Assembly: GCA_018266375.1 (NCBI GenBank)
Contig: JAFEAO010000011.1
Span: forward strand, 1-62,223
Direction of reading: 5' to 3'
DNA: 62,223 bases
DNA from: Bdellovibrionales bacterium
Lineage (GTDB): Bacteria > Bdellovibrionota > UBA1018 > CAIMNF01
Shown here: in pieces, positions 13,796 through 23,045 of the stretch
How positions within the stretch are numbered: position 1 is the first letter of the stretch
Layout of the letters: every line of letters begins with the position of its first letter
Notes under the pieces: generated by a model
Databases searched by the model: none
What the model saw: only the letters and a program-made list of their open reading frames with translations
What the model was told of the DNA's origin: nothing
Position numbers and translations under genes: made by a program

Positions 13796-16432
13796 GTGGC
13801 TGACCCGCTCCAGACATTTCTAGAATGGCTCAAAGAAGAGGCCTTGCCCGGAGTTTGGTCCAGGGGAGTGCAGCTTTCGCGCGCGGCTAAAAGTATTCAG
13901 CGTATCTCGTCTCCTCAATCCGCTAACGAGCAAAAGTTTAAAGTGCTAACCGCTGAGCGGATGCTTGCGTATGAACTCACCCTCTGGCTCGAAGATCAGG
14001 ATGCGTACTGCTCTTGCGACGCAAAGATCGAGCCTTGTCATCACGTGGTCGGGGCAGCGCTCGCACTCCAAAATGGGCTCATTACCGACGCGTCAGCGAG
14101 CATCGACTCGACCCAGCCTCGGTTGCATTACGAGTGGGTCGATGATGCCACCGAGGGGTTGGCGCTCAAACGATCCATCCGTTTGGGCGAGGCCGATACT
14201 CCACTGACGGGTACGCTCATCAACTATGTTTCCGGAATCCAAACCGGACGGATCAAAGGACCTGCGATTTCGGCATCACCGAGCGACCTGAAAATCGATG
14301 GGCTTTTAAGCTCGCGCCTGATCAATTGGACTGCAGTTTTAACCGCGCTTTCCGAAATGGGTGAAATCAGGTATGGCACGCGAAAGTTGCAAGCGAGCGG
14401 AAAGGCGCAAGTGCCCGCTGCCATTTTGAGATGGAAAACGTCGGGCGATAAAACGCTACTCTGGGAGACGCTCCCTGAAGAAACGCCTGCTGATTACAAA
14501 AAATTTAAGAATGGGCTTGAGATCCGTTCCAGCACGGTGGTCTACCGCTCGCCCGAGCTTCGTGCGCTCAAATGGAACGGGCGAGTGGAAATCGCCCAGG
14601 ACCAGCTCGAAAACTTTTTGGCGGTGACTTTGCCTGACCTCAAAGGCGAGTACTCGGTGGAGGTGCAGGCAAAACTACCCGAACTCATTGAAGGCGTGCC
14701 CGAACTCAAATTCAATTACCAGGCACTGGGCACGGAGCACCTCACGATCACCGCGACGATCTTCTACCCGCAGGCCAAGGATGCGATTGTTAGGCGCGAC
14801 AGCGCGCTCGAGCAGTCGCTCCACCACAAACTCAGACATGACTACGGTATGATCGCGGGCCAGCCACTAAAATTAAAACCCGAAGACCTGCTCGAAGTCC
14901 GCAAGCGGTTCAACAATCCAATCGTCGATCGGTTTTTTGTCGACGCCATCGCTGCCCAAGTCAATCTGAGGCCCGACGAGATCGATATTCATCGCCTCAC
15001 GGATTTTGCGCTCGTCGATTTGCTCCTGAGTGCCAATGATGCGACCGAAAAGAAGCTGATCTCGCAAAAACTGCGGCCGATGCTAGTGCGTAGTGATGTG
15101 CCCCTTACTGAGATCAAAGCGCCCGAGAAGATTCCACGCTCGATTTGGAACAAGCTTAGGCCTTATCAAAAATCCGGAGTGGTGTGGCTTCATGAACGCA
15201 AGACGCTGGGCACGGGCGCCATTCTCGCCGACGACATGGGCTTGGGTAAGACAATTCAGACGCTTGCAATATTAGAGAAGCGCGCACTGGTGATCGTTCC
15301 AACCTCGTTACTCTTTAACTGGCAAGGAGAGCTCAAGGCGCATCGCCCGGATCTCAAAGTTTGTGTGTATCACGGGGCTGCCCGCAAGTGGGACATCTAC
15401 GCTGATGTGATCTTATCGACGTACGGAACCGTGCGAAGCGAGATGGCAAGATTTTATGAGCCATGGACTACGCTTGTCCTGGACGAGGCGCATATGATTC
15501 GGAATAAGAACACGATCGCCTCTGAAATTATTTTGGATATTCCGGTTCAGTTCCCGATTGCTCTCACCGGGACGCCTGTTCAAAACCGTGCGGAAGATCT
15601 GGAAACCTTGCTCAGCTTTATTTCTCCACGCAAAACAGTCAACCGCCGGATGTTGCCCGCGTATTTGCTGAGACGGACCAAGGGCGAAGTCTTGCAAGAC
15701 CTCCCGGAGAAGACGCGTATCGAGCACCACCTTGAACTCTCAAACGAAGAAAAATCTTTGTACGCCCAGACCTTCGCGGCTGCACGTAAGGACATTCTCG
15801 CAAAGCTTGCTCGTAACGAAGCAAACTTTTTGACGATGTTTGAGTCTCTCCTTCGAGCGCGCGAGGTTTGCGATCACGTGGGCTTGGTGGATCGCGAGCG
15901 ATGGAACGAGGGGAGCACGAAGCTCGATCGCTTACTTGATCTCGTCACTGAGCTTCGTGAAGCCGGACACTCGGTGCTTGTGTTTTCGCAGTGGACTCGG
16001 TTCCTCGACCGCATCGAGATGGAGCTTAAGCCTCTCGATATCAATTATGTGCGCCTCGACGGCAGCACGATCCGGCGGGATCAGGTGATTCAAAAATTTA
16101 ACGAGTCGCCCGAGCCAACGGTGTTCTTGCTCTCCCTTCACGCCGGCGGGGTGGGACTTAACCTTACCAAGGCCGACCACGTGATCTTTTGTGAGCCCTG
16201 GTGGAATCCGTTTGTCGAATTCCAGGCTGAGGATCGCGTCCACCGGATTGGCCAAAAAAATGCGGTCACGATCCATAGACTTCTCTGCGTGGGTACGGTG
16301 GAAGAGAAGATCCGCGAGCTCCAAGCCAAAAAAACGAAGCTAGGTGAGGCGATCCTGACCAACGAGGACGAGGAAATTGCACCGCCTGCGCTTAAACTCG
16401 AGGATATCGAGCTCTTAATCAGTGATCTTTAA
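13796..16432 (+). CDS. SWIM zinc-finger SNF2-family helicase
   Basis: A Swi2/Snf2-type DNA translocase of 878 residues from a GTG start. A SWIM zinc finger CSCDAKIEPCHH sits at about residue 71-82. The N-terminal half is the accessory region usual in bacterial SNF2 proteins. Motif I DDMGLGKT is at about 478, the DEAH box at about 563, ALTGTPVQNR follows, and the C-terminal helicase lobe has SLHAGGVGLNLTKAD and EDRVHRIGQ near 812. All motifs are intact. Bacterial members are thought to remodel protein-DNA or polymerase-DNA complexes. Stands alone, with the next gene convergent. Confidence 0.92.
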   Translation: MADPLQTFLEWLKEEALPGVWSRGVQLSRAAKSIQRISSPQSANEQKFKVLTAERMLAYELTLWLEDQDAYCSCDAKIEPCHHVVGAALALQNGLITDASASIDSTQPRLHYEWVDDATEGLALKRSIRLGEADTPLTGTLINYVSGIQTGRIKGPAISASPSDLKIDGLLSSRLINWTAVLTALSEMGEIRYGTRKLQASGKAQVPAAILRWKTSGDKTLLWETLPEETPADYKKFKNGLEIRSSTVVYRSPELRALKWNGRVEIAQDQLENFLAVTLPDLKGEYSVEVQAKLPELIEGVPELKFNYQALGTEHLTITATIFYPQAKDAIVRRDSALEQSLHHKLRHDYGMIAGQPLKLKPEDLLEVRKRFNNPIVDRFFVDAIAAQVNLRPDEIDIHRLTDFALVDLLLSANDATEKKLISQKLRPMLVRSDVPLTEIKAPEKIPRSIWNKLRPYQKSGVVWLHERKTLGTGAILADDMGLGKTIQTLAILEKRALVIVPTSLLFNWQGELKAHRPDLKVCVYHGAARKWDIYADVILSTYGTVRSEMARFYEPWTTLVLDEAHMIRNKNTIASEIILDIPVQFPIALTGTPVQNRAEDLETLLSFISPRKTVNRRMLPAYLLRRTKGEVLQDLPEKTRIEHHLELSNEEKSLYAQTFAAARKDILAKLARNEANFLTMFESLLRAREVCDHVGLVDRERWNEGSTKLDRLLDLVTELREAGHSVLVFSQWTRFLDRIEMELKPLDINYVRLDGSTIRRDQVIQKFNESPEPTVFLLSLHAGGVGLNLTKADHVIFCEPWWNPFVEFQAEDRVHRIGQKNAVTIHRLLCVGTVEEKIRELQAKKTKLGEAILTNEDEEIAPPALKLEDIELLISDL

Positions 16433-16499
16433 CTGCATTGGGCATCCCGGGCGATCGTATGAGCGCGATGCTTAATAAAAAGAAGTAGTCGGTTAGACT

Positions 16500-17060
16500 C
16501 TAGTCAAAGACGCCGCTCGCAAGTGCCATCGAGTGTTTGACGATATCTTTGGGCCAAGATGAAATGAGTTCCGTAAACTTCTTTTTATCTTTTCGGTAAA
16601 GGTATCTCGTGGCTTCTTCAAAGTTTGGCAGGTTTCCCGCAATCGCGGACAAGAACTTATAGGTCCGTTCTTGCGAGGCTTTAATCTTATCCGATGAGCG
16701 GTTCTTGATTTTTTCGTCGATCAGATTTCGAATGACCGCTGACGAGCCGCCATCCTGATTGATCAACCATTCCCAATGATGGGGGAGGAGCGAAATTTCT
16801 CTTGGGATGACTCCGAGTTTGGGACGGCCAGCACCAGTGTTGGCCTGAGGTTCTTGCGACGAATATACCTTCAAACGATCGATGACCTGTTTTTCAGTCC
16901 CGCTTAAATCAAGATCGATTTGACGCCCGGTCAGGTCGCTGAAGATGAGGGCGCTCAGCGCCTTTTGGTCTCTTATCTTCCGTTTTAGCAAGAGCGCGAC
17001 CTCTTCCAGATTTCCTTGGGCGATTACTTTAAAGCCATCAAAAGCCGTATAAATAAACAT
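16500..17060 (-). CDS. DUF2239 family protein
   Basis: A cytoplasmic protein of 186 residues from the ATG at 17060, which has AGAGGT upstream; the frame runs to 17132 but through the operator DNA. The DUF2239 signature is GRPKLGVIPREISLLPHHWE (about residues 78-97), then WLINQDGGSSAVIRNLIDE. The function of the family is unknown. Two copies of a 15-bp motif lie immediately upstream, and the AhpD-like gene diverges from the same region, so both probably answer to one redox- or stress-responsive regulator. Confidence 0.85.
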   Translation of the reverse strand: MFIYTAFDGFKVIAQGNLEEVALLLKRKIRDQKALSALIFSDLTGRQIDLDLSGTEKQVIDRLKVYSSQEPQANTGAGRPKLGVIPREISLLPHHWEWLINQDGGSSAVIRNLIDEKIKNRSSDKIKASQERTYKFLSAIAGNLPNFEEATRYLYRKDKKKFTELISSWPKDIVKHSMALASGVFD

Positions 17061-17075
17061 CGTTACCTCTAAGGT

Positions 17076-17123
17076 AATATTATCCGGGTAAAAATAGAAA
17101 GTCAATATTATCCGGGTAATATT
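17076..17123. promoter_or_regulatory. Tandem operator AATATTATCCGGGTA, two copies
   Basis: Identical 15-bp sequences at 17076-17090 and 17104-17118, 28 bp apart. The second is extended to a near-perfect palindrome with AATATTA/TAATATT arms (17104-17123). They lie between the divergent DUF2239 and AhpD-like genes. The symmetry suits a dimeric regulator, whose gene is not in the window. Confidence 0.65.
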
Positions 17124-17191
17124 AAAATCCAATATTTACGCTTGCCTGAAGCCTGTTAGGGATACATTATATCCTTAATTAGGAGATCGTT

Positions 17192-17668
17192 ATGTCACGT
17201 TTGAACCACATGGAGTTGTCTCCATCCGCCTCTAATGCCCTTTTTGCGTTTTCTAAGGCAGTGGAGGCGCTTCCGATCGATCCTAAAATCAAGCATTTGG
17301 TTAAAATTCGCGCATCTCAATTGAACGGATGTCTTTTTTGTACCGACATGCACATTAAAGAAGCCGTCATTCATGACGAGCGTCTGCTGAGGATTTTCCA
17401 TCTGACGACCTGGCGCGAGTCTGAGCTCTATACCCCGAAAGAGAAGGCTGCATTGGAGTGGACGGAGCTTCTCACTCGGTTTGAGCCTCATGGTGTCACC
17501 GACGAGCAATACCAATCGGCTTTGAAGCACTTCTCGGAAGAGGAGCTTTCTAACCTGACCTATGCCGTTGCGATCATCAATACCTGGAATCGGTTTGGCG
17601 TTGCGTTTCAGCCACAAGCCGGAGCAAAAGATAAAATGTTGGGCCTCGATAAAGCGGGTTTGATTTAG
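17192..17668 (+). CDS. AhpD-like carboxymuconolactone decarboxylase-family protein
   Basis: A 158-residue alkylhydroperoxidase-like protein. The redox motif NGCLFCTDMHIKEA (about residues 46-59) carries the CxxC and the downstream His typical of AhpD proteins that reduce peroxides. EKAALEWTELLTRF and NLTYAVAIINTWNRFGVAFQ complete the CMD fold. Preceded by TTAGGAG, a good ribosome binding site. It diverges from the DUF2239 gene and shares the repeated operator, pointing to an oxidative-stress role. Confidence 0.9.
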   Translation: MSRLNHMELSPSASNALFAFSKAVEALPIDPKIKHLVKIRASQLNGCLFCTDMHIKEAVIHDERLLRIFHLTTWRESELYTPKEKAALEWTELLTRFEPHGVTDEQYQSALKHFSEEELSNLTYAVAIINTWNRFGVAFQPQAGAKDKMLGLDKAGLI

Positions 17669-17744
17669 TGGTACTAGGCAATAAGAGAAGCGCTGCTTGG
17701 TTGAGCGAAAATAAGTAACTCGGCACTGACGAGCGGTAATTTGA

Positions 17745-18698
17745 TTACGCAGCTTTGCGGCGACGATAGATGAAGAAACCGCCGGCGAGTACGAGTAAGC
17801 CGATCGCGCCATACATCATGAAAGTCTTGTTGCGGTCCGCTTCATTGTTCTGTTGCATATCGGCTTGCGGCTGAATGTTTGTCGGCTGGCGATTTTCTTG
17901 TGATGGTGGCACTGCCGCAACCGGCTGCTCAACCACGGGCGGAGGGACAATCGCCTGCTGCGCAACAGCGGGTGCTTGCTGCTGTACTGGCGGCGGTGGA
18001 GGCGCCACAGGTTCTTGAACAGGTGGTGGCACTGCAGCTGCTTCTGCGGCTGCAATTTCAGCATTGAGATCCGGCTCAGCAGGTTTTTTATGCTTACGCT
18101 TTTTCTTTGCGACTGTGGTCTCAGTACTTGCTTGAGCGCGCGTAGGTTCGGCGTTCTCATGTTTCTTCGCGACAGAATGCCTGCTCGATTTGCGTTTGGC
18201 AGATTTTTCGGTGATGGGAGTTGCCGCAGAATCAATCGCGATTGAATTCGGTTCAACTGCCGGAAGGTCTTCGGCCTGTGCAAGATCAGTTGGAGGAGCG
18301 GGCTCGGGAGCGAGTTCCGCGTCCGGAGCGTTTTCGAGAGCAGGTTCATTGGTTGGCGCGGTCGCAAACAAGTTTGCATCCACATCCGGTGGCAGATCGG
18401 ATGGCGCGTCCGTCGCAGGTGGCGCATCAGCCAGTGTCTCTTGCGCCGGCTCCGGAGCCGCTTCTGCGATCGAAGTGTCTGCTGCAGGAGGTGCCTCATC
18501 GAGAGTCGCAGTCGGTGGCTCTTCGCTTGTCGCGAGTGGAGCTTCGTCGGTTGTCGCAACAGCTGCGTCTTCAGTTGGAGCCGAATCGCTCGACGCTGAA
18601 GGTTCGTCTAAGTTCAACCCATCCGGATCGCTTGAACTATTGGTTGAACAGCTGGCGAGCATTAGGGTTGCTACTAATAGAAGTAATTTTTTAGCCAT
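17745..18698 (-). CDS. Ala/Pro/Glu-rich lipoprotein with C-terminal membrane anchor
   Basis: A 317-residue protein with a lipobox LASC near residues 14-17 followed by Ser-Thr, which suits outer-membrane sorting. Residues about 25-270 are low complexity: acidic Ala/Pro/Glu-rich, then a short Lys/Arg/His stretch, then Pro/Gln/Val-rich. The end is a single membrane segment (YGAIGLLVLAGGFFIY) and the basic tail RRRKAA. Lipid at one end and a transmembrane helix at the other would let it span the periplasm, or the tail may be a sorting signal. No catalytic domain is seen. Confidence 0.75.
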   Translation of the reverse strand: MAKKLLLLVATLMLASCSTNSSSDPDGLNLDEPSASSDSAPTEDAAVATTDEAPLATSEEPPTATLDEAPPAADTSIAEAAPEPAQETLADAPPATDAPSDLPPDVDANLFATAPTNEPALENAPDAELAPEPAPPTDLAQAEDLPAVEPNSIAIDSAATPITEKSAKRKSSRHSVAKKHENAEPTRAQASTETTVAKKKRKHKKPAEPDLNAEIAAAEAAAVPPPVQEPVAPPPPPVQQQAPAVAQQAIVPPPVVEQPVAAVPPSQENRQPTNIQPQADMQQNNEADRNKTFMMYGAIGLLVLAGGFFIYRRRKAA

Positions 18699-18968
18699 GG
18701 GGTTTTAAATTCCTCAACTAACACATCGGAATTGCGAAATAATTGGTTTAAAGTTTCTTGCGAGATGAATTGTGTGCGATTTGCCAGAGGCGATCACCGC
18801 GTCAAGTCAGTGTTTTGGCGCCTTAACGAGAGATTTTACTTCCTGATCCGATCTGAGCTTCCGACCAAATCCCCGGAGTGTTGGGATAACCCACTCCCAT
18901 TGAAGTGACCGAAGTCGCTTCGCTATCGATTGTGGAGTTACTCTGAGGTCGTGGGCTTGGGCAAAAGT

Positions 18969-19184
18969 TTACTCTTTAGACTTGGAAGCGATGGCAGCGA
19001 GAAGTCGCTTTTCGCGCTCGCGGCGGTCTTGCTGAGCTTTCTCGGCTTGGAGGAGTAAGGATCTTTGCTTCTCTTTAGCGGCGAGGAATCCGACTTGCGC
19101 GTTAGCAAAGGTCTTGGCCTTGGTATTGTGCCTTTGGGCGGTACGGACTTTTGAGCTCAGGCCGGCGGTTTTCATACGCGGCAT
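18969..19184 (-). CDS. Small basic hypothetical protein
   Basis: A 71-residue Lys/Arg/Ala-rich protein starting at MPRMKTAGLSSKVRTAQRHN. The second half is a continuous charged helix (EKAQQDRREREKRLLAAIAS), probably coiled coil. It resembles no family known to me. It is divergent from the RlmM-like gene. The frame also extends to 19211 but the inner ATG gives a more typical protein. Confidence 0.55.
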   Translation of the reverse strand: MPRMKTAGLSSKVRTAQRHNTKAKTFANAQVGFLAAKEKQRSLLLQAEKAQQDRREREKRLLAAIASKSKE

Positions 19185-19237
19185 TATATAGCCAAACTCG
19201 TTTAAGATCAATTGGAAACCTGGTAAACTACACTGAA

Positions 19238-20176
19238 ATGATTTACCCCAAACAGCTGGCCTTTATCGCGCCTGACTTTAAAAGCGAATTAAAGGACGAG
19301 CTTAAATTTTTAAAGATGAACGTGCTCCAAGAGACGGACACCGTACTCTGGGTGGAGAACGATCTATTGGAACCAGCTTGGGCGCAAGGGGTGTGGCGCG
19401 ATGTGAAGGCACTGGAGATCACCTCGATCTCGGACGCTCAGACAAAGCTGAAGGCGATTGCGCCGACCTGGAGATATTACGGGGATCAACATCATCGTCG
19501 AGGCGAATTGATCGCCGAAAAACTCGATACCGTATTAGAAACCGACAAATATCACTTTACGAGAGGTGTGGTTAAAAAAATGCCCCCGGCGTTTACCCTC
19601 GTCGAACCCAATCTTATTTTTTACTCGCATCATCTGACTCGTCCGTCTCTCACGGGCGCTATGCCGTTTAAGGAAGATAAAAAACCACCGAGTCGTGCGT
19701 ATCTAAAACTGTGGGAAGCGCTCACGCTACTCGGTGATTGGCCCAACAAAACGTCGCAAGTGGTGGACTTGGGATCTTGCCCGGGGTCTTGGACTTGGGC
19801 GATGGCAAAACTTGGTGCATCTGTTTTGAGTATCGATCGCTCAAAGTTGGATCCGATGCTCGATACGTTCAAGAATGTTCACTTTCAGACGGGCGATGCG
19901 TTTTCGCTCAAACCCGAAAAGAAAGACTGGGTTTTTAGCGATGTGATTTGCTACCCCGATAAGCTCTACGAATACATGAAGGGTTGGATCGACTCGGGAC
20001 ACTGTAGCAAATTTGTTTGCTCGATTAAATTCGCGGGGAAACACGACAACGAAATCATTCAAAAATTCCGCCAACTCCCGCACAACCGTGTATTGCACAT
20101 GACTCACAACAAAAACGAAGTGACCTGGATTTGTCATCCAAAAATCAAAAAATCACCCATCGATTCCGTGGTATAG
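19238..20176 (+). CDS. RlmM-like FtsJ-type rRNA methyltransferase
   Basis: A SAM-dependent 2'-O-ribose methyltransferase of 312 residues, most like RlmM, which methylates C2498 of 23S rRNA. An N-terminal THUMP-like region (IYPKQLAFIAPDFKSELKDE) precedes the Rossmann domain with motif I VVDLGSCPGSWTWAM and the acidic end of strand 2 SIDRSK. The catalytic K-D-K-E set is plausible: Asp in VFSDVICYP and Lys in CSIKFAG. The ATG at 19238 was chosen over the longer frame because upstream codons run through the divergent promoter. A 9-base gap separates it from the M14 peptidase gene. Confidence 0.82.
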   Translation: MIYPKQLAFIAPDFKSELKDELKFLKMNVLQETDTVLWVENDLLEPAWAQGVWRDVKALEITSISDAQTKLKAIAPTWRYYGDQHHRRGELIAEKLDTVLETDKYHFTRGVVKKMPPAFTLVEPNLIFYSHHLTRPSLTGAMPFKEDKKPPSRAYLKLWEALTLLGDWPNKTSQVVDLGSCPGSWTWAMAKLGASVLSIDRSKLDPMLDTFKNVHFQTGDAFSLKPEKKDWVFSDVICYPDKLYEYMKGWIDSGHCSKFVCSIKFAGKHDNEIIQKFRQLPHNRVLHMTHNKNEVTWICHPKIKKSPIDSVV

Positions 20177-20185
20177 TAAGCCCCT

Positions 20186-21085
20186 ATGAGTTGGAATCAA
20201 GCCGATAAGGACCAGTGGTTGAAAGAACAAACCGTGAAACGCTCGTACTTGGACGAAGTCGTCACGAAGATTCGAGAACTCGGTTCTCAGTACGACGTTG
20301 TTCAATACGGAGCTTTGAAGATGAACCCGACAAAATACCCGGTGTTCGTCGTGAAGTCTAAAAAGCCGGATCCGGCGAAGAAGACCATTCTCATCACCGG
20401 TGGGGTGCATGGTTACGAAACCAGTGGCGTGCATGGCGCCCTTGCATTCATGAAGGACGAAGCACCAAAATATGCCGACAAGTTTAATTTTATTTGCACT
20501 CCGTGCGTGAGTCCTTGGGCTTACGAGACCATCAATCGCTGGACCCCAAAAGCAATCGATCCGAATCGCTCGTTTATTGCAAATAGCCCGGCCGAAGAGT
20601 GCGAACTTTTTTGGAATGCGTTGTCGGGTGATCTCGGTAAAATCTACGCGCACTTCGATTTGCATGAAACGACGGACACGGACAATACCGTGTTTCGTCC
20701 GGCAAAAGAAGCTCGTGACGGCATCAAAGAGCCTTTTAGCGAAATCCCGGACGGGTTTTACACCGTGGGCGATGCTGCCAGTCCGACTCCGGCGTTTCAA
20801 AAAGCAATCATCGATTCAGTTCGTAATGTCACTCACATCGCACTCGCGGATTCAGAAGGTAACCTCATCGGCGAGCCTCTCGAGCAGGAAGGCGTGATTA
20901 ATATTCCTCTGAAAAAGTATTCACTCTGCGCCGGCGTTTCGGACGCTAAGTATGTCACGACGACCGAGGTTTATCCCGATAGTCCGCGAGTCACGAATGC
21001 AATCTGCGTCGATGCGCAGGTAGCTGCCGTTCGCGGTGGACTCGACTGGATTTTGAAATCCTCGGTGGGTCCAATGAATTCATGA
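20186..21085 (+). CDS. M14-family zinc carboxypeptidase
   Basis: A 299-residue metallopeptidase without a signal peptide. The first zinc ligands are in [10 protein letters not shown] (H and E), substrate binding in DPNRSF, and the third ligand in [10 protein letters not shown]. The C-terminal catalytic Glu is probably in TTTEVYPDS. This matches the M14 carboxypeptidase/aspartoacylase group, which removes C-terminal residues or deacylates amino acids. It overlaps dtd by 4 bases (ATGA), forming an rlmM-like/M14/dtd operon. Confidence 0.85.
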   Translation: MSWNQADKDQWLKEQTVKRSYLDEVVTKIRELGSQYDVVQYGALKMNPTKYPVFVVKSKKPDPAKKTILITGGVHGYETSGVHGALAFMKDEAPKYADKFNFICTPCVSPWAYETINRWTPKAIDPNRSFIANSPAEECELFWNALSGDLGKIYAHFDLHETTDTDNTVFRPAKEARDGIKEPFSEIPDGFYTVGDAASPTPAFQKAIIDSVRNVTHIALADSEGNLIGEPLEQEGVINIPLKKYSLCAGVSDAKYVTTTEVYPDSPRVTNAICVDAQVAAVRGGLDWILKSSVGPMNS

Positions 21086-21519
21086 AAGCTGTTATCCAGC
21101 GCGTAAAGCACGCAAGCGTTGTCGTCGAAGGTAAAACCATTTCATCCATTGAAGGCGGCTTGCTCACGCTTCTTGGCGTGGCCAAAGGTGATGACGAGAC
21201 AAAACTCGCTAAGATGATCGACAAGATCTGTAACTTGCGTATTTTTGAAGACGATCAAGGCAAGATGAATCACTCGCTCAAAGACACCGGTGGATCGCAT
21301 CTCATCGTTTCGCAATTTACTTTGCTTGGCGATTGCTCGAAGGGTACCCGTCCCGGATTCTCGGACGCTGAAGCTCCGGAGCGCGCGAAAGACCTTTACG
21401 AAAAGGGACTCGCGCTCAGCCAAGCCGCCGGAATTCCGACCTTTGGCGGGCAGTTTCGTGCGCACATGGAAGTGAGTTTGCTCAACGACGGGCCGGTTAC
21501 GCTGCTGCTCGAGTTTTAG
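21082..21519 (+). CDS. dtd: D-aminoacyl-tRNA deacylase
   Basis: Removes D-amino acids (and glycine mis-attached to tRNA-Ala) from tRNA, a proofreading step in translation. The 145-residue protein is full length. It begins [17 protein letters not shown], and has the two active-site motifs SQFTL (about residue 77) and GPVT (about 137) at the dimer interface. Overlaps the M14 peptidase gene upstream; its 3' end overlaps the convergent cytochrome-like gene by four bases. Confidence 0.96.
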   Translation: MKAVIQRVKHASVVVEGKTISSIEGGLLTLLGVAKGDDETKLAKMIDKICNLRIFEDDQGKMNHSLKDTGGSHLIVSQFTLLGDCSKGTRPGFSDAEAPERAKDLYEKGLALSQAAGIPTFGGQFRAHMEVSLLNDGPVTLLLEF

Positions 21520-21850
21520 TTGTTCGGCATTCCGGCGTTGATCCATGCCTGGAATGCATTGATGTCGGCGGTTGGGATCGCACCACCGCTTGGAGGCATG
21601 CGGCCGTTTTGACTGCGCCGAGATTGCCCATCACGTGCGAATAAGTATCGAGATTCACGCCGCCGCTTGGAGTTTGTCCGTTGTGGCAGTAGACGCAGCT
21701 TGTAGAAAATACGGCTTGGTTCACGAACTCATAACCGGTTTGAGACTTGCCGCTCACATAACCTGAGGTGAGGTATTTTTGAGATTCTTGCGTTTGGACA
21801 TTGCATCCAACGGCGACAAAGATCAGCGTTAAAGCGAGTAACCTCTTCAT
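21516..21850 (-). pseudogene. Cytochrome c-like lipoprotein, frameshifted
   Basis: N-terminal lipobox VAVGC, then a haem-binding CVYCH motif (about residue 52) and GGVNLDTYSHVMGNLGAV. After that the annotated frame turns into nonsense ending at 21497. A different frame continues with NGRMPPSGGAIPTADINAF and [11 protein letters not shown] to a stop at 21516-21518, exactly the ending expected of a small cytochrome with a Met ligand. A one-base change near the run AAAA at about 21615 would join them. It is either a decayed gene or a sequencing error. Confidence 0.75.
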
Positions 21851-21873
21851 ATCCCCAAACCTTTCTTAGGATA

Positions 21874-22131
21874 TTATTCGTCCCAAGTTAATGGACGGCG
21901 CGGATCGACCGTCATGTCGATGACCTCGTGTTTGGCTTCTCCTTTCCTCGCGACCACAATTTGGGCCGGTTTGCGTGCCTTAGCTTGGGCAGTCGACTTC
22001 CTGGCATGCTTCAGATGCTTTGCGTGCTTTTGGCCATGATGCTTGTGCGACTTCTTTTTGTTCGCTGCTTCGGCGTCCAATGCAAAAGTTGTAGTGAGAA
22101 CGGCCATGAGTATTACAAGCCTAGTAACCAT
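21874..22131 (-). CDS. Small secreted Lys/His-rich protein
   Basis: An 85-residue protein with a 22-residue signal peptide (LVILMAVLTTTFALDAEA). The mature part is very basic (KKKSHKHHGQKHAKHLKHAR), then a short acidic tail VDPRRPLTWDE. His clusters could bind metal, and the charge suits cell-wall or nucleic-acid interaction. No family recognised. It lies between two other minus-strand exported-protein genes. Confidence 0.6.
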   Translation of the reverse strand: MVTRLVILMAVLTTTFALDAEAANKKKSHKHHGQKHAKHLKHARKSTAQAKARKPAQIVVARKGEAKHEVIDMTVDPRRPLTWDE

Positions 22132-22234
22132 CTCGAAATCCCCCTACAAACAGAGTAAGGGGATTCGATTGATCCTGGAATGTGTCTGCTCAGACATTAG
22201 TTTTAAGAGAACTAAACGATTGAGCTAAAGCCGA

Positions 22235-22921
22235 CTATTTGCCCGTTTTTTTGATGTCGAGCAATTCGACTTCAAAGGTCAGAAGCGAGTTCGGAGGAAT
22301 TCCCGGGCGGCCTTGGACGCCATAGGCGAGGTCGGCCGGGATGAAGAAACGGGTCTTGCCGCCGACTTTCATGAGTTGCAAACCTTCGGTCCAGCCGCGA
22401 ATCACGCCGTTGAGCGGGAACTCAACCGGTTCGCCGCGATCGTAAGAGCTGTCGAAGGTTTTGCCGTCGAGCAAAGTGCCTTTGTAGTGCACTTTCACGG
22501 TGTCCGTCGCTTTTGGTGACTTGCCTTTGCCTTCGGTCATGACTTCGTATTGCAAACCACTTGCAGTGGTTTTCACGCCGGTTTTAGATTTATTCGCCGC
22601 GAGGAATTTATCGCCAGCTTCTTTGTTAGCCACGCCTTCGGCGCTCGATTTTTGAGATTGGCCTTCTTGCATTTTTTGCATCGCCGCCCTCATTTCGTCC
22701 ATGGAAATGCGCGACTCTTTACCGGCGATCACGTCTTGGATCGAAGCGGAGAGCGCTTTGGTGTCGACATCGACGTTTTCGCTCTTGAGTTGATGGCCGA
22801 TTTGTTGGCCGATCGCGTAGCTGACTTTGGCTTTGTCCGAGCTCAAATCAACGTTGGTCGATTCTTGGTTACAAGAAAAAGCAGTAAGGGCGAGTGCGGC
22901 AACAAGAAGGTGTTTTTTCAT
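22235..22921 (-). CDS. FKBP-type peptidyl-prolyl isomerase lipoprotein (FkpA/Mip-like)
   Basis: A periplasmic folding catalyst of 228 residues. The lipobox TAFSC is at residues 13-17. The N-terminal dimerisation domain (KVSYAIGQQIGHQLKSENVD) is followed from about residue 118 by the FKBP domain with VKVHYKGTLLDGKTFDSSYD, VIRGWTEGLQLMKVGG and RFFIPADLAYG. Domain order and length match Mip/FkpA. Isolated transcription unit, convergent with nothing on its 3' side. Confidence 0.95.
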   Translation of the reverse strand: MKKHLLVAALALTAFSCNQESTNVDLSSDKAKVSYAIGQQIGHQLKSENVDVDTKALSASIQDVIAGKESRISMDEMRAAMQKMQEGQSQKSSAEGVANKEAGDKFLAANKSKTGVKTTASGLQYEVMTEGKGKSPKATDTVKVHYKGTLLDGKTFDSSYDRGEPVEFPLNGVIRGWTEGLQLMKVGGKTRFFIPADLAYGVQGRPGIPPNSLLTFEVELLDIKKTGK

Positions 22922-23045
22922 TCCACAATGCTATCATCATCTGATGGGATTAAAAGTGATTATTACCGGCGTGGCGGGGTTAGTCGGCGAGAGCGCTTGT
23001 AAACCAAGCTTGTGCTCACCAAACAAATCCGTGTATCCTTGTTCC

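Noticed and set aside
18190..18708. Ser/Ala/Gly-rich frame opposite the low-complexity lipoprotein
   Set aside because: Mirror of the repetitive codons; the minus frame has a lipobox and membrane anchor.
18699..18968. 270-base intergenic space
   Set aside because: Checked for small genes, hairpins and repeats; nothing convincing.
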